From NCBI GenBank assembly GCA_963681505.1, contig OY811981.1:5586227-5650226 (forward strand): DNA of 64,000 nt. The letters are read 5' to 3'. The position numbers and the translations under genes are program-made. The stretch is from Eunapius fragilis. Lineage: Eukaryota > Porifera > Demospongiae > Spongillida > Spongillidae. Under the pieces are notes generated by a model. It had not been told where the DNA came from. It saw only the letters and a program-made list of their open reading frames with translations, and did no database searches. This document shows, piece after piece, positions 22,730 to 33,769 of this stretch (its first letter is position 1; the number at the start of each line of letters is the position of its first letter).

Positions 22730-23696
22730 CTACAAAAATGGAATTTCAGGACGTTTGGCAGTAAGAAATAATCAACTGTGTCAAGTGGCCATACAAACAT
22801 TAGCTACATAACTGCAAGTGATTCGCACACACATTAAAGGAATATACACCACACTCACGCACACACACACACACACATACATACACACACATACATACAC
22901 ACACAGAAATGCGTTTGCAACATTTGTATGCAAGTCAGAAATTTTGCTGGTGTGAAACTTATGATTTGTGTTACTTCCATGGATTTAAGACTAACACAAG
23001 TCAAATTCTAAATAGTGAGCACCTTTTACTTTATACACACACATGAACGCTAAAAAAATTGATAGCACTAAACAAATTGATAGCGTCACTAATGTGCTTG
23101 CATAAATACTGCCCATCAGTTCCAAAAATACACAAACTAGTGTGAAAACAGCACTTCACATAATTGTTCTCCCAATTCAATTAGTGAGCACAGCACATGT
23201 AGCCTGAAGTGGCTGTTGATTTTCATCCATCAAGACAGTACCTTGTGCAATGGCAATCATAAGACATTTGGTACTTGATGATTACATAATCATTGGAGCA
23301 ACCATATTGCTAGAGTCATGTAGCTGTACCGCAAAACACATGCAGAACAACATCACTACGTAGAACAAACTCTACACTTTTCCAAAAACCCCAAGGCCGT
23401 TTTGATAATGAAAAGAGGGGTAAAAAGTGTAAACAGAGATTTGTAGAGTAATAGTGTTTGTACAAATAAAACCACAACCACAAAACGGCAATCAATTCTT
23501 TTCATCAAAACACAATTCTTAATAGCAAACCTAAGCAAGCCTCTATAAAATGATTCGACGCATTTTTCCCTGTGGCAAGGACTTAAGTACCCCAATGGTA
23601 TAATTTGATGACAAACTGTCTAAACTCTAACACTAACCTAAACAGAACTAGCAGGTCAGACCCTACTAACATAAGCATTATTGCATAATAAATGCA

Positions 23697-23860
23697 CTAG
23701 ACGCAGAGCTCCACTGGCAGGCTGGCAGGGGGCTCCACTGGGGGGGGGGGGGGGGGGGGCTCCACTGGCGAGGGGCTGCACTAGATGCAGGGCTCCACTG
23801 GAAGGGGGCTCCACTGGCAGGGGGCTCCACTAGATGCAGGGCTCCACTAGCTAAGTAGCA
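23697..23860. repeat. CTCCACTGGCAGGGG minisatellite, unit 2
   Basis: Same array as at 11165-11375, with a G run of about 20 at 23740-23759. Confidence 0.85.
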
Positions 23861-24174
23861 GATTGGATAATCCTAGCTAGTTAAACGGGCTAATACCAGG
23901 GGCATCTAAACTATGTACATATTTAAGGTGCATGGTAATGAGGCTTGCAGGGCCACCCTCAGGGTGCTCGGGCAACCCCCCTCCAACCTAGCCCGACCTT
24001 CGCGCTGTCGGTAATTATAGTGATTACTAATCTAATTCGCACAATTGCTGTTTCGTCGTTCAATAAATTTAAATGGTCGAGGCATAATTAGATGCCGCAT
24101 TAGTATGACAATCGCAAACGAATAAGTCTGTAAAAATGATTGAGGTTCGCAAGCCATTAAACGCTGCCTTAAAC

Positions 24175-24270
24175 CTCCCCCCCCCGCCCTCCCCCCCCCC
24201 CCCCCCCCCAAACGTTTAGTCTCGGGCCTAATTTCAGCACCCCCATCATTGAAATCCTGGATACGCCCCT
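24175..24270. mobile_element. C-run repeat fragment
   Basis: AAACGCTGCCTTAAAC, a broken C tract, then TTTAGTCTCGGGCCTAATTT and GAAATCCTGGATACGCCCCTG. A related fragment at 57660-57750 marks the breakpoint that truncates gene X in unit 4. Confidence 0.6.
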
Positions 24271-24506
24271 GAAAGTCGCATCTGTTTTGTACTTGTGCCT
24301 TGTTCTGATTCTTCTGAAGGTTTTTTTGAGCTCAACTCAGCCATGATGAATCACAACCAATGACCAACATTAGTGCCAGCGGCAAGCCATGACTACAACA
24401 CAACATAGCTACCAACGACAGAAAATATATGTAGTTGTATTCACGTTCATTGTTGGCTAAACTGTTACATCATACGAGTTTCTTATGGGTTAGCGAATAT
24501 AATACC

Positions 24507-24643
24507 ACAAGTAAATAAAAACATTCTCTCTGAGAAAGTTGGTGGGTATAGGTTTTGCAGGCAAATAGTATACTGGTGTAAAAAGCAAGGAAACAAGTTT
24601 TATCAGAAGGGAAAATGTAATAGTCCTATACTTAGCACACTTC
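24507..24643. repeat. Foldback family, single left arm
   Basis: ACAAGTAAATAAAAACATTCTCTC..GAGAAAGTTGGTGG through GGTGTAAAAAGCAAGGAAACAAG to CTATACTTAGCACAC. It matches the left arm of the foldback at 13458; the right arm is missing. A C run of about 19 lies nearby at 24821. Confidence 0.8.
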
Positions 24644-25098
24644 GACTAAGGCATATCCAAAATTTTGGTCCAGCATATTATTTATAATAGGATACACGTT
24701 GATGTTATAGTACGCGCGGTACCACAAATTGAACACATTCCGGTATTGCAAGCCGCCCGTAAATTTAGAACGAGAAAGTGTGGTCAACCATCGATCAATC
24801 CGCCTGTCAAGATCAATTAGCCCCCCCCCCCCCCCCCCAAATTTTCGTGATTGACTACGGCCATGCATACTCGCGTCCAATAACCTACCGTCAGAATCGC
24901 GTATGTCGTACGCTCACCATCGACACATAAAATCGTCCAGCTTTTAGAAAAGACAATGAAAGCGCCATATTTGTATTATAATTATATATGAAAATTACGG
25001 TTAAAAAGTCAAGAGGCGGGACGTAGTATGTAGCGTACCAAGCGTGAGGTAAGTGCGGTAGATACCATCACCCACTAAAAACAAAACACAATCAATGA

Positions 25099-26008
25099 AT
25101 GGCATTAGATATGACGAAACAGTTGAAACTGGGAGAGGTCTTTGACTCCATGAACAGGGATGAAGACTTCTGTGTTGGAAATATCATAGATATTAGACAG
25201 TCTAATATCTATGGAAATATCGACTTCAACAATGCCAGTAGTGATGACAACATGGATGGGGCTGGGCAGCTGGAAGTGACAAGGACAGAGGAGTAGAAGT
25301 GGAAGAGGACGAGAATGAAGCAGACTACAATCCTACATCACCACTGAACCCCACATTGCCACTGCACCCTCATCACCACTGCACCCACATCACCACTGCA
25401 CCCACACATCACCCCATCATCACTGCACCCACACATCACTGCACCCACATCATCACTGCACCCACATCACCACTGCACCCACACATCACCCACGTCACCA
25501 CTGCACCCACACATCACCCACGTCACCACTGCGCCCACTATCACCCCACACATCACCCATGTCACCACTGCACCCACACATCACCCCACGTCACCACTGC
25601 ACCCACACATCCCCCACATCACCACTGCACCCACACATCATACCACATCACCACTGCACCCCCACATCACCCCACGTCACCACTGCACCCACATCATCAC
25701 TGCACCCACATCACCACTGCACCCACATCACCACTGCACCCACACATCACCCCACGTCACCACTGCACCCACACATCACCCCACATCACCACTGCACCGA
25801 CCCATCATCCCACATCACCACTGCACCCACACATCACCCCACATCACCTCTGCACCCACACATCACCACTTCGTTCTCGACAACCACGCGGTTCTACGAC
25901 GTGAAACAAAAACGAAACTACTCAGTTTTGACTTCTAGATCGATTGCCGCAAAAGTTAGACGATCCGATCGTCGGGAGCGAAACTACGGTAGAGTCGCTG
26001 GATTTTAA
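25099..26008 (+). pseudogene. Acidic protein fragment expanded by a CACATCACCACTGCACC minisatellite
   Basis: The first part reads LGEVFDSMNRDEDFCVGNII..., DGAGQLEVTRTEE then stop. One base downstream the sense continues as VEVEEDENEADYNPTSP, so a single-base loss near 25295 probably broke one acidic N-terminal region. From about 25335 to 25870 it becomes a tandem array of roughly 18-bp CCCACATCACCACTGCA units (His/Thr/Pro in any frame), followed by a basic tail (VRRSDRRERNYG). The segment 25185-25213 is a 14+14-bp palindrome inside the acidic part. I do not recognise the protein; an N-terminal piece of a transposase is possible. Confidence 0.45.
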
Positions 26009-26624
26009 TTAAATTCATAGTCGGGGTCAAAACCTATACATGTATGGAAGTCTCTCTAGCGAGACTTCCGATTATAATGCTAACGTCAGCAGAGCCTGGG
26101 TACGAGACTAGCCTGACCAGCTGGTGGCTCCTGCCAAAATCACAAACCTTGGTTTTGTCTGGCTTGCATGGTAGTAGGGCTACGCTCAACGCAGATAGGT
26201 TTAGAGTTACATATTAAGTACGTACCACATGCACGCAAACACACACAGGTTTGTTTTTGTTTTTTTTTTACACACGCACCGACCATAGAATGTCTCCACT
26301 GAATCACCCACATACAACGCAAAGTTAACACAACATGTCAAAAGGCAAGTGTACAACGTAACTGTAATCACAATATGAACACGAGGTGTACAAACCTTTC
26401 TCGTCCATCGTTCTCTGTAATGAAGTCACGCGCCCAATTAGTGGTGGTGATGTAATCCATCCGCTGCAGCGGCTGGGTCTATACTTAGAACTGCATGTTT
26501 ACTTACGGGGGAATCAACAGTGACTGCAAGTAAATATACTGTTTCTTTTCATAGCGCACACAGGTAAAAACATTCTTGGAATCACGGGATTTTTTATTGA
26601 AGAAACAATTATTATAGTTACATG

Positions 26625-29600
26625 TCGGCTGCTGCCACAACGTATCATCCGCTCTCAAACCTCACCCTACCGCATCGCTAATTATTGATTCGCCAACCGG
26701 CAGTACCTCGACCACACAATCTCTCATCCTGAATACTAGTACACCTTCCGATTTACAGCAGCTGCTCTTCCCACAACCTTTACCACAGCCGAATTCTAAT
26801 TCACCTTTAGTTTCGCGCTCTTCAAGTCCTCCTGAGTCTCGTTTAGATTTAGAGAGTGTAGAATCACATTGTTCCCAGCAACAGCCTAATGTTCATATAG
26901 GCAGTACGTATACCTCGACGTGCTGCGAATGCAACGGCCCTAAAGCCCGCTGCATTTCTTGTAAGTGCTGCCAGGAGAACCGCGCATGTATTAACTGCTT
27001 CCCCGGTGAACACGGAAAATGTGTCAACATCGTGAACATTGTCTCTTCTACCACTCCCCAAACTACCAAAACAAGAGCGCTGCCATCTCGGGAGTCCTCT
27101 AAGGTAGCAGCATGCGTTAACTCAATGTCATCGTCAACCCAGGCTCTAATATCGAGGTCAACCACCAGCAACCTATTTCGCCATCATCTCAGCTATCTAA
27201 TCTTCCACTCCCGGCAACGACTCAACCGCCCACTCGGCGTATCTACGCTCCTTTTCAGTCCTCTACTAGAACCCCACGGCCGAAAAAAAAGTGCATGGTC
27301 CCGGACTGTTCTGTCTTCGTGGCTCCTTCCATGTGGCATCAGCACATGTCCCTACATGCCAGTGGATACTACTCCGGCGAGGTCCCGAGTTCGTGGCTGG
27401 AGGACCAGCATCTTTTTGTCTGCCCTTCCTGCCACCAGCTAGTCTCCATCTCAAGGGCCACGTCCCATTCACGATGCTGCAAGGGACAGGCCAAATCTCC
27501 ATCCTTTCTTCCGGCCGTATCCGTTTCATCTCCTATTGATCCCAATCAGGGCCTACCGTCCTTTGAGGAAGTGTGTCAGCTCCGCCGTCCTGTGTTACGA
27601 TTTGTCCCCGCAAAGGCACGCCCTGCCTTTGCTCGGGTTCTATCGTCCGCCTTAAGATCGGTCCTGATCGAGAACTCTGAGGAAGCCTGGCTCAAGTTGT
27701 TCATGTTGCCAAAATGTGTCTTGCCTTCCTCAAAAAGCAGAGGAAGACGCCTCAAGCACACATCTATTGATGTCTTGTGCAAATTATGGACAAGAAATGA
27801 ATTTGGCACCCTGTGGAACCTTGCAGAAGGAAACGCCATTCGAACAAACCATAACAGTTCTACCCCTGCTGAAGTCCCACATAAACTGATAGAGTCAGCA
27901 GTTTCTTTGGCAAAGGCAGGCATGTTTGGAAAAGCTTGCAATACTCTTTTATCAGCGGGGTTAGCTCCTAATAATGATGCTACATGGCAGCTTTTGCTTT
28001 CCAAACACCCCAGCTGTCCACCTCCTGTTGCTCCTCAAGTGCCATCGACACCCATATCCATTGAGCCTGATTTTGACATTTTGGGAGCTCTGCGTTCATT
28101 TCCCAAGGGTACTGCTGCTGGTCCTTCAGGTCTTCGAGTCCAGCACCTTCTGGATGCTGCAAGCATCCCTCTGCCCACCTCCATATGTTCCTCCCTCAGG
28201 GACATTGTGACCCTTCTTGCATCAGGTAAGGCACCTCCCCTGGTCTCCAAATACCTAGCAGGTGGCAATCTGACTGCTTTGAATAAGCTAAAAGAAGGTA
28301 GTGCCTATGATATCAGACCCATAGCAGTGGGTGAAGTTCTGAGGAGGCTGACAGGGAAGTGCTTGTGCACCCTTACTAAACACAAGGCCACTGAATTCTT
28401 CCAACCTCTTCAGTTTGGTGTTGCCTGCCCTTCAGGGACAGAGAAGGTTATTCGTGGCCTTAGAACATGCATAGAGGAACACTGGGAGGATGATGACTTT
28501 GCTGTGGTGAAGGTGGACATGCGTAATGCCTTCAACCTTGTGTCCAGGCAAGCCCTCCTGGATGAATGTGCCATTCATTTCCCAGAACTCCTTCCATGGG
28601 CTTCTTGGTGCTACGGCTCTCACCCCCTCTTGTGGCACCCTCTGGGTCACCTGTCATCACAATCAGGAGTTCAGCAGGGTGATCCACTGGGCCCATTATT
28701 CTTTTCTTTGGTCTTGCGGAAGATCACAATGGCCATTGACGCTGATGATGATTGCGTTGCAATGCTTTTTAATGCTTGGTTTCTGGATGATGGTGTGCTA
28801 GCAGGTAAGAAGTCAGCTATTCTCCGTGCTCTATCATTAATTGACACACTTGGACCACCACTGGGCCTGCACATTAACTTGCCTAAGTGCGAGGTTTTCA
28901 GCAAAAATGACATCGCCATGTTCCCATTAGGTATGAAGGTCTCTCATGTGCCACACCTGGTCATACTTGGTGCCCCAATTGGGGATTACCTTTTCTGCGC
29001 CAGTTACATTGCCTCCAAGCGTACTGAGGCCATGAAGCTATTGTCACGGCTGGTAGAAGTGGCTTGCTTTGATCCTCAGGTTGCCCTAATCCTCTTGAGA
29101 ATGTGTGGAGGGTACTGTAAGCTGGTCCATTTGGCTAGAGCAACACCTCCTAGTCTAGTCTATGACCCTTTGCAACTATTTGATGCAGAAGTTAGAGAGT
29201 GCTTTACCCTGTGCACTGCAGTCCCAGTATCCAATTTGACATGGCAGCAGGCTCAGCTCAGTTTAAGCCATGGTGGTTTGGGACTCCGCTCTGTTTCTCA
29301 CCACTCTTCGGCTGCCTACATTGCCTCTCTTTGTTCTTCTGGTTTTGCTAATAGGGATCACAAACACCTTGCTCACGCGGTTGATAGTTTCAACAATATT
29401 ATTTCCCCGTCTGAGATGGTTACTGTGGCATCCATATTGGCATCACCCATGCAGCAGAGAGCACTATCCGAGAAGATAGAGGACCATCAATTTTCAGAAC
29501 TTTATGATGCATCAACACCTGCAGACAAGGCACGTCTTTTATCCGCGTCAGCCCCACATGCTTCATCTTGGCTGTTAGTCACTCCATCTACCGGACTGGA

Positions 29601-30369
29601 TCTTCATCTTGACCCCAATGAGCTACAGACAGCTTTGAAATGGTGGCTAGGGGTGGACACTGCAAGAGAAACCTCCTGCTCTTTATGTCCAGATACAGCA
29701 CTTGACCGGCTGGGCAATCACGCCGCCACTTGCAAGCGAGGGGGAGATGTGGTATCTCGTCACAATCGCCCCAGAGATCTCGTGCTGGAATTCTGTCGTC
29801 GTGCCCACCAGGTAGTGAGGGTTGAGAAAGGCAGTGGTCTTACACCTGATCACAGCCGTACTCGACCAGCTGACATACTTGCTTTGGATTGGGACAGAGG
29901 AAGGCATGCAGCCTTTGATGTGACCGTAACATCCCCATTGTCTGTCTCCATTCTCCCTGAGGCAAGCATGTCAGTGGGGGCAGCAGCATGTGAGGCAGAG
30001 GTGCGAAAGCACAGAGCCAATGACCCCAAATGCTCTGAGCTGGGATGGGTTTGTATCCCACTTGCTGTAGAGACATACGGCAACTGGGGCAAAGAAGCTC
30101 AAGCCACCTTCTCCCGCCTTGCATCCTGCATTGCCACCACCTCTTCTTGCCACAAGAGCCAAGTCTTGGGTGAAATGTATGGCAGACTAAACTTCACCCT
30201 CGTCCGAGCCATCTCAAGGGCCATCCTGGGTAGATGCCTACCGATCAGAGACAATATAGAATTATAAAGTGTATTAAGTTGTATTGTACTTGCGCTGTTA
30301 TCTTGTAGTGATGTATTATTGTTATGTAATATACTTAATCAATTCTACCTGCGTGACAAAATGAAAGGA
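26625..30369 (+). mobile_element. Near full-length R2-like non-LTR retrotransposon
   Basis: The insertion interrupts the unit start block. TTACATG at 26618-26624 is repeated at 30370-30376, and the flanks then join as in unit 2 (near 15895-15915). Length is about 3745 bp. There is no poly(A); the 3' end is a short AT-rich UTR of about 100 bp ending ACAAAATGAAAGGA. There are no LTRs. The single protein has N-terminal zinc motifs, reverse transcriptase and a C-terminal restriction-like nuclease. That order is characteristic of the R2/NeSL group, which has no apurinic-type endonuclease. The target is a dispersed unit sequence, not 28S rDNA. Confidence 0.85.
26633..30267 (+). pseudogene. R2-like ORF: zinc fingers, reverse transcriptase, restriction-like endonuclease
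   Basis: Copies element RNA at a nicked target. The N-terminal frame is open from the element start without an ATG and carries a Cys cluster (CCECNGPKARC, CKCCQENRACINC) near 26925-27010. The frame then shifts by one base near 27105-27120. The main frame is open from 27121; its first ATG is 27295 (990 residues). In the main frame: zinc motifs CMVPDC..H....H and CPSC..H...CC; RT motifs PKGTAAGPSGLR, RPIAVGEVLRR, VVKVDMRNAFN (first Asp), GVQQGDPLGPL, WFLDDGVL (catalytic DD, with FLDD instead of FADD); then CSLCPD...LGNHAATC zinc knuckle, RHN, and the nuclease-like RPADIL...AFDVTV. The frameshift, if real, makes this copy inactive. Lack of an ATG is known in R2 proteins. Confidence 0.8.
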
Positions 30370-31054
30370 TTACATGTTGAATAAAATTTAGGGATAATAA
30401 TTAGACATGATAATCTTTGTTTCACGCACTACACCGGAACAATTATCACTGATAGCCTATAATATATATCAAGAAACGAATCACGTTATTGTGCTCCCTC
30501 GTCGTAGATCATTACTGTTCCGCCACCGCCGCATGCATGACACCTTATTAGCCGACTCTTATATTTAAATCATACTATATAAAATTTAGAGACATTTCTA
30601 ATTCCATTTCTATGCCCACATAGTAATTAATTTCTTTCCTAGGTTCTAGTAGTGAAAAATTAAGTTTTAGTTTCAAGGCTACATGTATATGCTTGTCCTA
30701 GTACAATGGCGATCGACGATGCGGGCCACCAGTTATACATGAATAGTACTTTGTTTGCCTGTCCTCGTTCTGAGACCCAACCTTAAGACTAAATTTGTTT
30801 GACCCCACGTCACCATTCAGGATTGCATTATTCTCTTCAGGTACAATATCTAATAGCAGCCAGACATACGCGCAAATCACCTAGGCTATCTGGTTCCGTG
30901 CTAATGACAATGATCATTCCAAAATATATAACTGTGTTTACTAATCAATGTAGTTAAAATCAAGTAATGCTCAGGTCAAAACAATAGAATACAATTTTAA
31001 TGCAAACGCTAAATGAATGCGCATAGTTCAATCCCTCGCGTGTGTGTGTGTCTG

Positions 31055-32526
31055 TCAATCACTCCCCTCAGACTCTGAGCACGCATCCTCAGGAACCTGT
31101 GAATTGGACCGATGTGCCTCATTACTCTTTGCTGTACGGGCATCTGTCACGTGACTGTTAGGCGCCATTTTCTTGGGCGTGGTTTCCGCACTGCCAGGTA
31201 AAAGTTTAGGGGAGTTCGGTTCTCCACCTTCAATTTGCATCTTGTACTTGTACAGCTGGCTTGTGGTCTCCATTTTGCCTGGAGAGAGAAGACCAACCAT
31301 TAGCACATGTTCCCAGCACAAAGGACAAACAAGCATGCCCCTCCTCCCCTCCCCCCTGACCCTCAGCAAGTCGGAAGGTACGTCCATCAGAAACAGTAGG
31401 GGTCGGAGGAGAATGACTGAGCCAATGATGGGGACATGGTGCAGTATGCCCTGCAACCAAAGGGTCAGGACATCATGATTGTCATAAACACGATCATCAC
31501 CCCGCCCATCATCCCTCCAATCACACCTCTAATCACACCTCCCATCACACCTCCCATCACACCTCCCATGACACCTCTCATCACCTCTCCCCACACATCA
31601 CCCCTCCCATAACCTCTCCCCACACATATTTCCTCGCAGGCATGGCAGAAAAGATCAGGAAGGGAATAGAGGCAGCCACGACCAAATAGAAAGAAGAGGA
31701 AGTATGGGGAGGTGTGGTCTGTAAGAAGTGTAGAGGTCTGAAGAGGTAACTAGAGTAAAGGGTGGGCATGTGGAGAGGTGCCTATATCGAGGGGAATATG
31801 TTGAAGAAGTGCCTATTGTGATGAGAGTGTGTGTAGAGAGACGTGCCAATTAGGAGTGGAGGGTGTGTGGAGAGGTGGCCAAAAGTCATATACCCCAAGG
31901 TATCTGGTCTGGTTACACTCTACTGTGATCCCACGAGGGAAGTCGAGGAAGTTGCACTGCCCCTGGACAGGCCCATGGAAGTTGCTCAAGAGGATTGCTG
32001 GCACCACTTATCAGTTGGTAGAGATTGTCATAGCCCAGAGAAAAACTGTGATAGATTTTGATAGGCTGAAGCTCTGTCCAGAGGGTACACACATAAAACA
32101 TCCACAAGCAGATGTACGTGAGGGACCACCTAAACCTAGGAGACGACAAGAACCAGTGCAGTGCAAAATGAACGGATCACACCCCACCCCTACCACCAGA
32201 CTAAAATGTTCAGACCAATCAACCATGGAGATCCTGAAGCTCTTTACCAGAGCCGCATGCAGATGAAAATCTACCAACCTATGGCAATGCTCCAATAGCC
32301 ACAGATACCCCTAGTACAAATTTGACCTTGCGTGACGAACAATTGGGATATGGGTGTGACATGGGCATAGGGGTAGATTTAATTCTGTTGATTTTGTAAC
32401 ACGTGTCTTGCTTATTCTCTACTACAATAACAAAAGGCACGCACTATACTTACCAGCTGCACATTCACATATGTTGCCACTTGAATCGTTGTAAGTGGAC
32501 GCATTTGTTTCATAGGAAGTAGACAT
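31055..32526 (-). pseudogene. Gene Y, unit 3: exons 1 and 3 intact, exon 2 frameshifted
   Basis: Exon 1 is 32454-32526 (MSTSYETNASTYNDSSGNIC, then ECAA; two N-glycosylation-like sites) and ends in phase 1 at G|GTAAG. Exon 2 is 31361-31718 (DHTSPYFLFFLFGRGCLYSL...). It has an expanded GGAGGTGTGAT array and the 10-bp deletion shared with unit 2, so its length no longer fits. Exon 3 is 31055-31278 (GKMETTSQLYKYKMQIEGG ... VPEDACSESEGSD, stop) with exact phase. The consensus of copies predicts a protein of roughly 200 residues with one or two hydrophobic segments, a Cys cluster and an acidic tail. An upstream frame (RALAHGYNDWEAERLEHL...) overlaps exon 1 on the same strand and is conserved in unit 2; it may be leader sequence. 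Confidence 0.5.
31890..32300 (+). pseudogene. Ty3/gypsy-type integrase C-terminal remnant, unit 3
   Basis: The plus strand reads LVWLHSTVIPRGKSRKLHC, then PWTGPWKLLKRI, then FDRLKLCPEGTHI and a Pro/Arg-rich tail (EGPPKPRRRQEP). The W-T-G-P-[WY]-K motif is the GPY/F-like module at the end of gypsy integrases, and the Pro/Arg tail is usual after it. Only about 140 codons remain, with no LTR, protease or RT nearby. It lies antisense in intron 1 of gene Y. Copies are at 17425 (broken, partly inverted) and 57735. Confidence 0.65.
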
Positions 32527-33769
32527 TATGAGTCTCTGGTTCCGTTGAGGGTGTTAGAGTAACAAGGACACAAAAATACTGAGGATGCGCTTGAAGATGT
32601 TCCAAACGCTCAGCTTCCCAGTCATTGTATCCATGTGCTAATGCTCTGAAGGCTCCAGAGCATCCCACCTCATGGGCAGGGTGAGTATACAAAGTTCCTG
32701 TACGAAAACCATACATACCCATGGGCCTGGGTCATGCAAGTATTAATGAAGGGACATCTTAGTGCAACATTGTCACCCTGAAAGAGGTGGATGGGGGACA
32801 CTGAAGACTAAGGGCTCCTAACATGCTGCCTGTATAAGCTTCTATTCTTCTGCATACAAATAGATCCGTCCACATTGATATGACTATTCCATGCTTCTTC
32901 AATCCTTAGGAATAATAACAGATGATACATTTTCAAAAAACAGCAAATAACTTAGTCAACCGCTTCTTCTTTTGCCATGACGTTGGGGCTTTAATACCAC
33001 AGCAATGAAGCCACCATCTTAGCCTAGGCATCGTGTGCTGGTCCATAGGGTCCTCTAAACTAACCCCAGGAATATCTGACTCCGTGAGTGCAACATTTTC
33101 AGAATCTGAGCTTGAAGCAAGCCAACACAAGCCGTTGAGCGTAAACCAGGAAATATGCCTCCAGATGTGATGTACTGATCTCCAGGTGTAACTTGTCCAT
33201 TGATATTAATGAGGTTGTAAGACTCCAAAAGGAAACTTGACTCCTATAAAATGCCTTACTTTGAACTAAATTCATATCTGCATCAAGTCTCCAATTATTA
33301 TCCTCATAATTAAGATAAGTTATCTACTAATTCAAGTGTCTGAATATGGCATACATTTAAATAGTTCAGTTACTTTGATGATGAAAGAGCAGTGGGTGAA
33401 AATATTCAACGATTGGTTGGAACAAAAACAGTCCTATTCCAAAAATGGTCTACAGTTTTATTAACCACAGTTTACAAGCAAATGGAAGCCAGGAAATCAC
33501 ATTGCGATGCAGATAAAGTGTTGTTATTTTTGCTTGCAGTAGATTGATTATCATTACTGTTTCCACTTACAATCTTAATAACCAATTCCTTGCCAGACGA
33601 TGGTCAAAAATTTTCTAAGGTTCATTAAGGGATATTATGAATATTGTACTACGCACATACACACCAAAATAGATATTTACTCAGCTAAAGTAAAACTCTG
33701 CAAACAAGTGTTTATGATATTGCTGTTCCTACGTATTATTTCTGCAGCTCTGCTCATTATTTCTGCTGT

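Larger units (their letters stand above)
15311..26077. repeat. Tandem unit 2 of the array
   Basis: The block order is the same as unit 1: start block (15311-15905), gene Y (16.6-18.9 kb), gene X exon C (20.1-20.3 kb), DPEKK remnant (21.7-22.0 kb), gene X exons B and A (22.2-22.7 kb), minisatellite (23.7-23.9 kb), end block (24.28-24.5 kb). It keeps the 17.4-19.6-kb segment that units 1 and 4 have lost. The segment 20620-21290 is shared with unit 3 (34.25-34.55 kb) in part and has no gene; it holds a G run of about 25 at 20948. Confidence 0.8.

Noticed and set aside
25299-26008. His/Thr/Pro-rich protein of 150-200 residues
   Set aside because: The frame is a tandem 18-bp minisatellite. Only the short acidic leader before it looks like real coding sequence, and it is frameshifted.
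27576-29907. Several minus-strand frames under the reverse transcriptase ORF
   Set aside because: They are shadows of the long plus-strand ORF, which carries RT and nuclease motifs.
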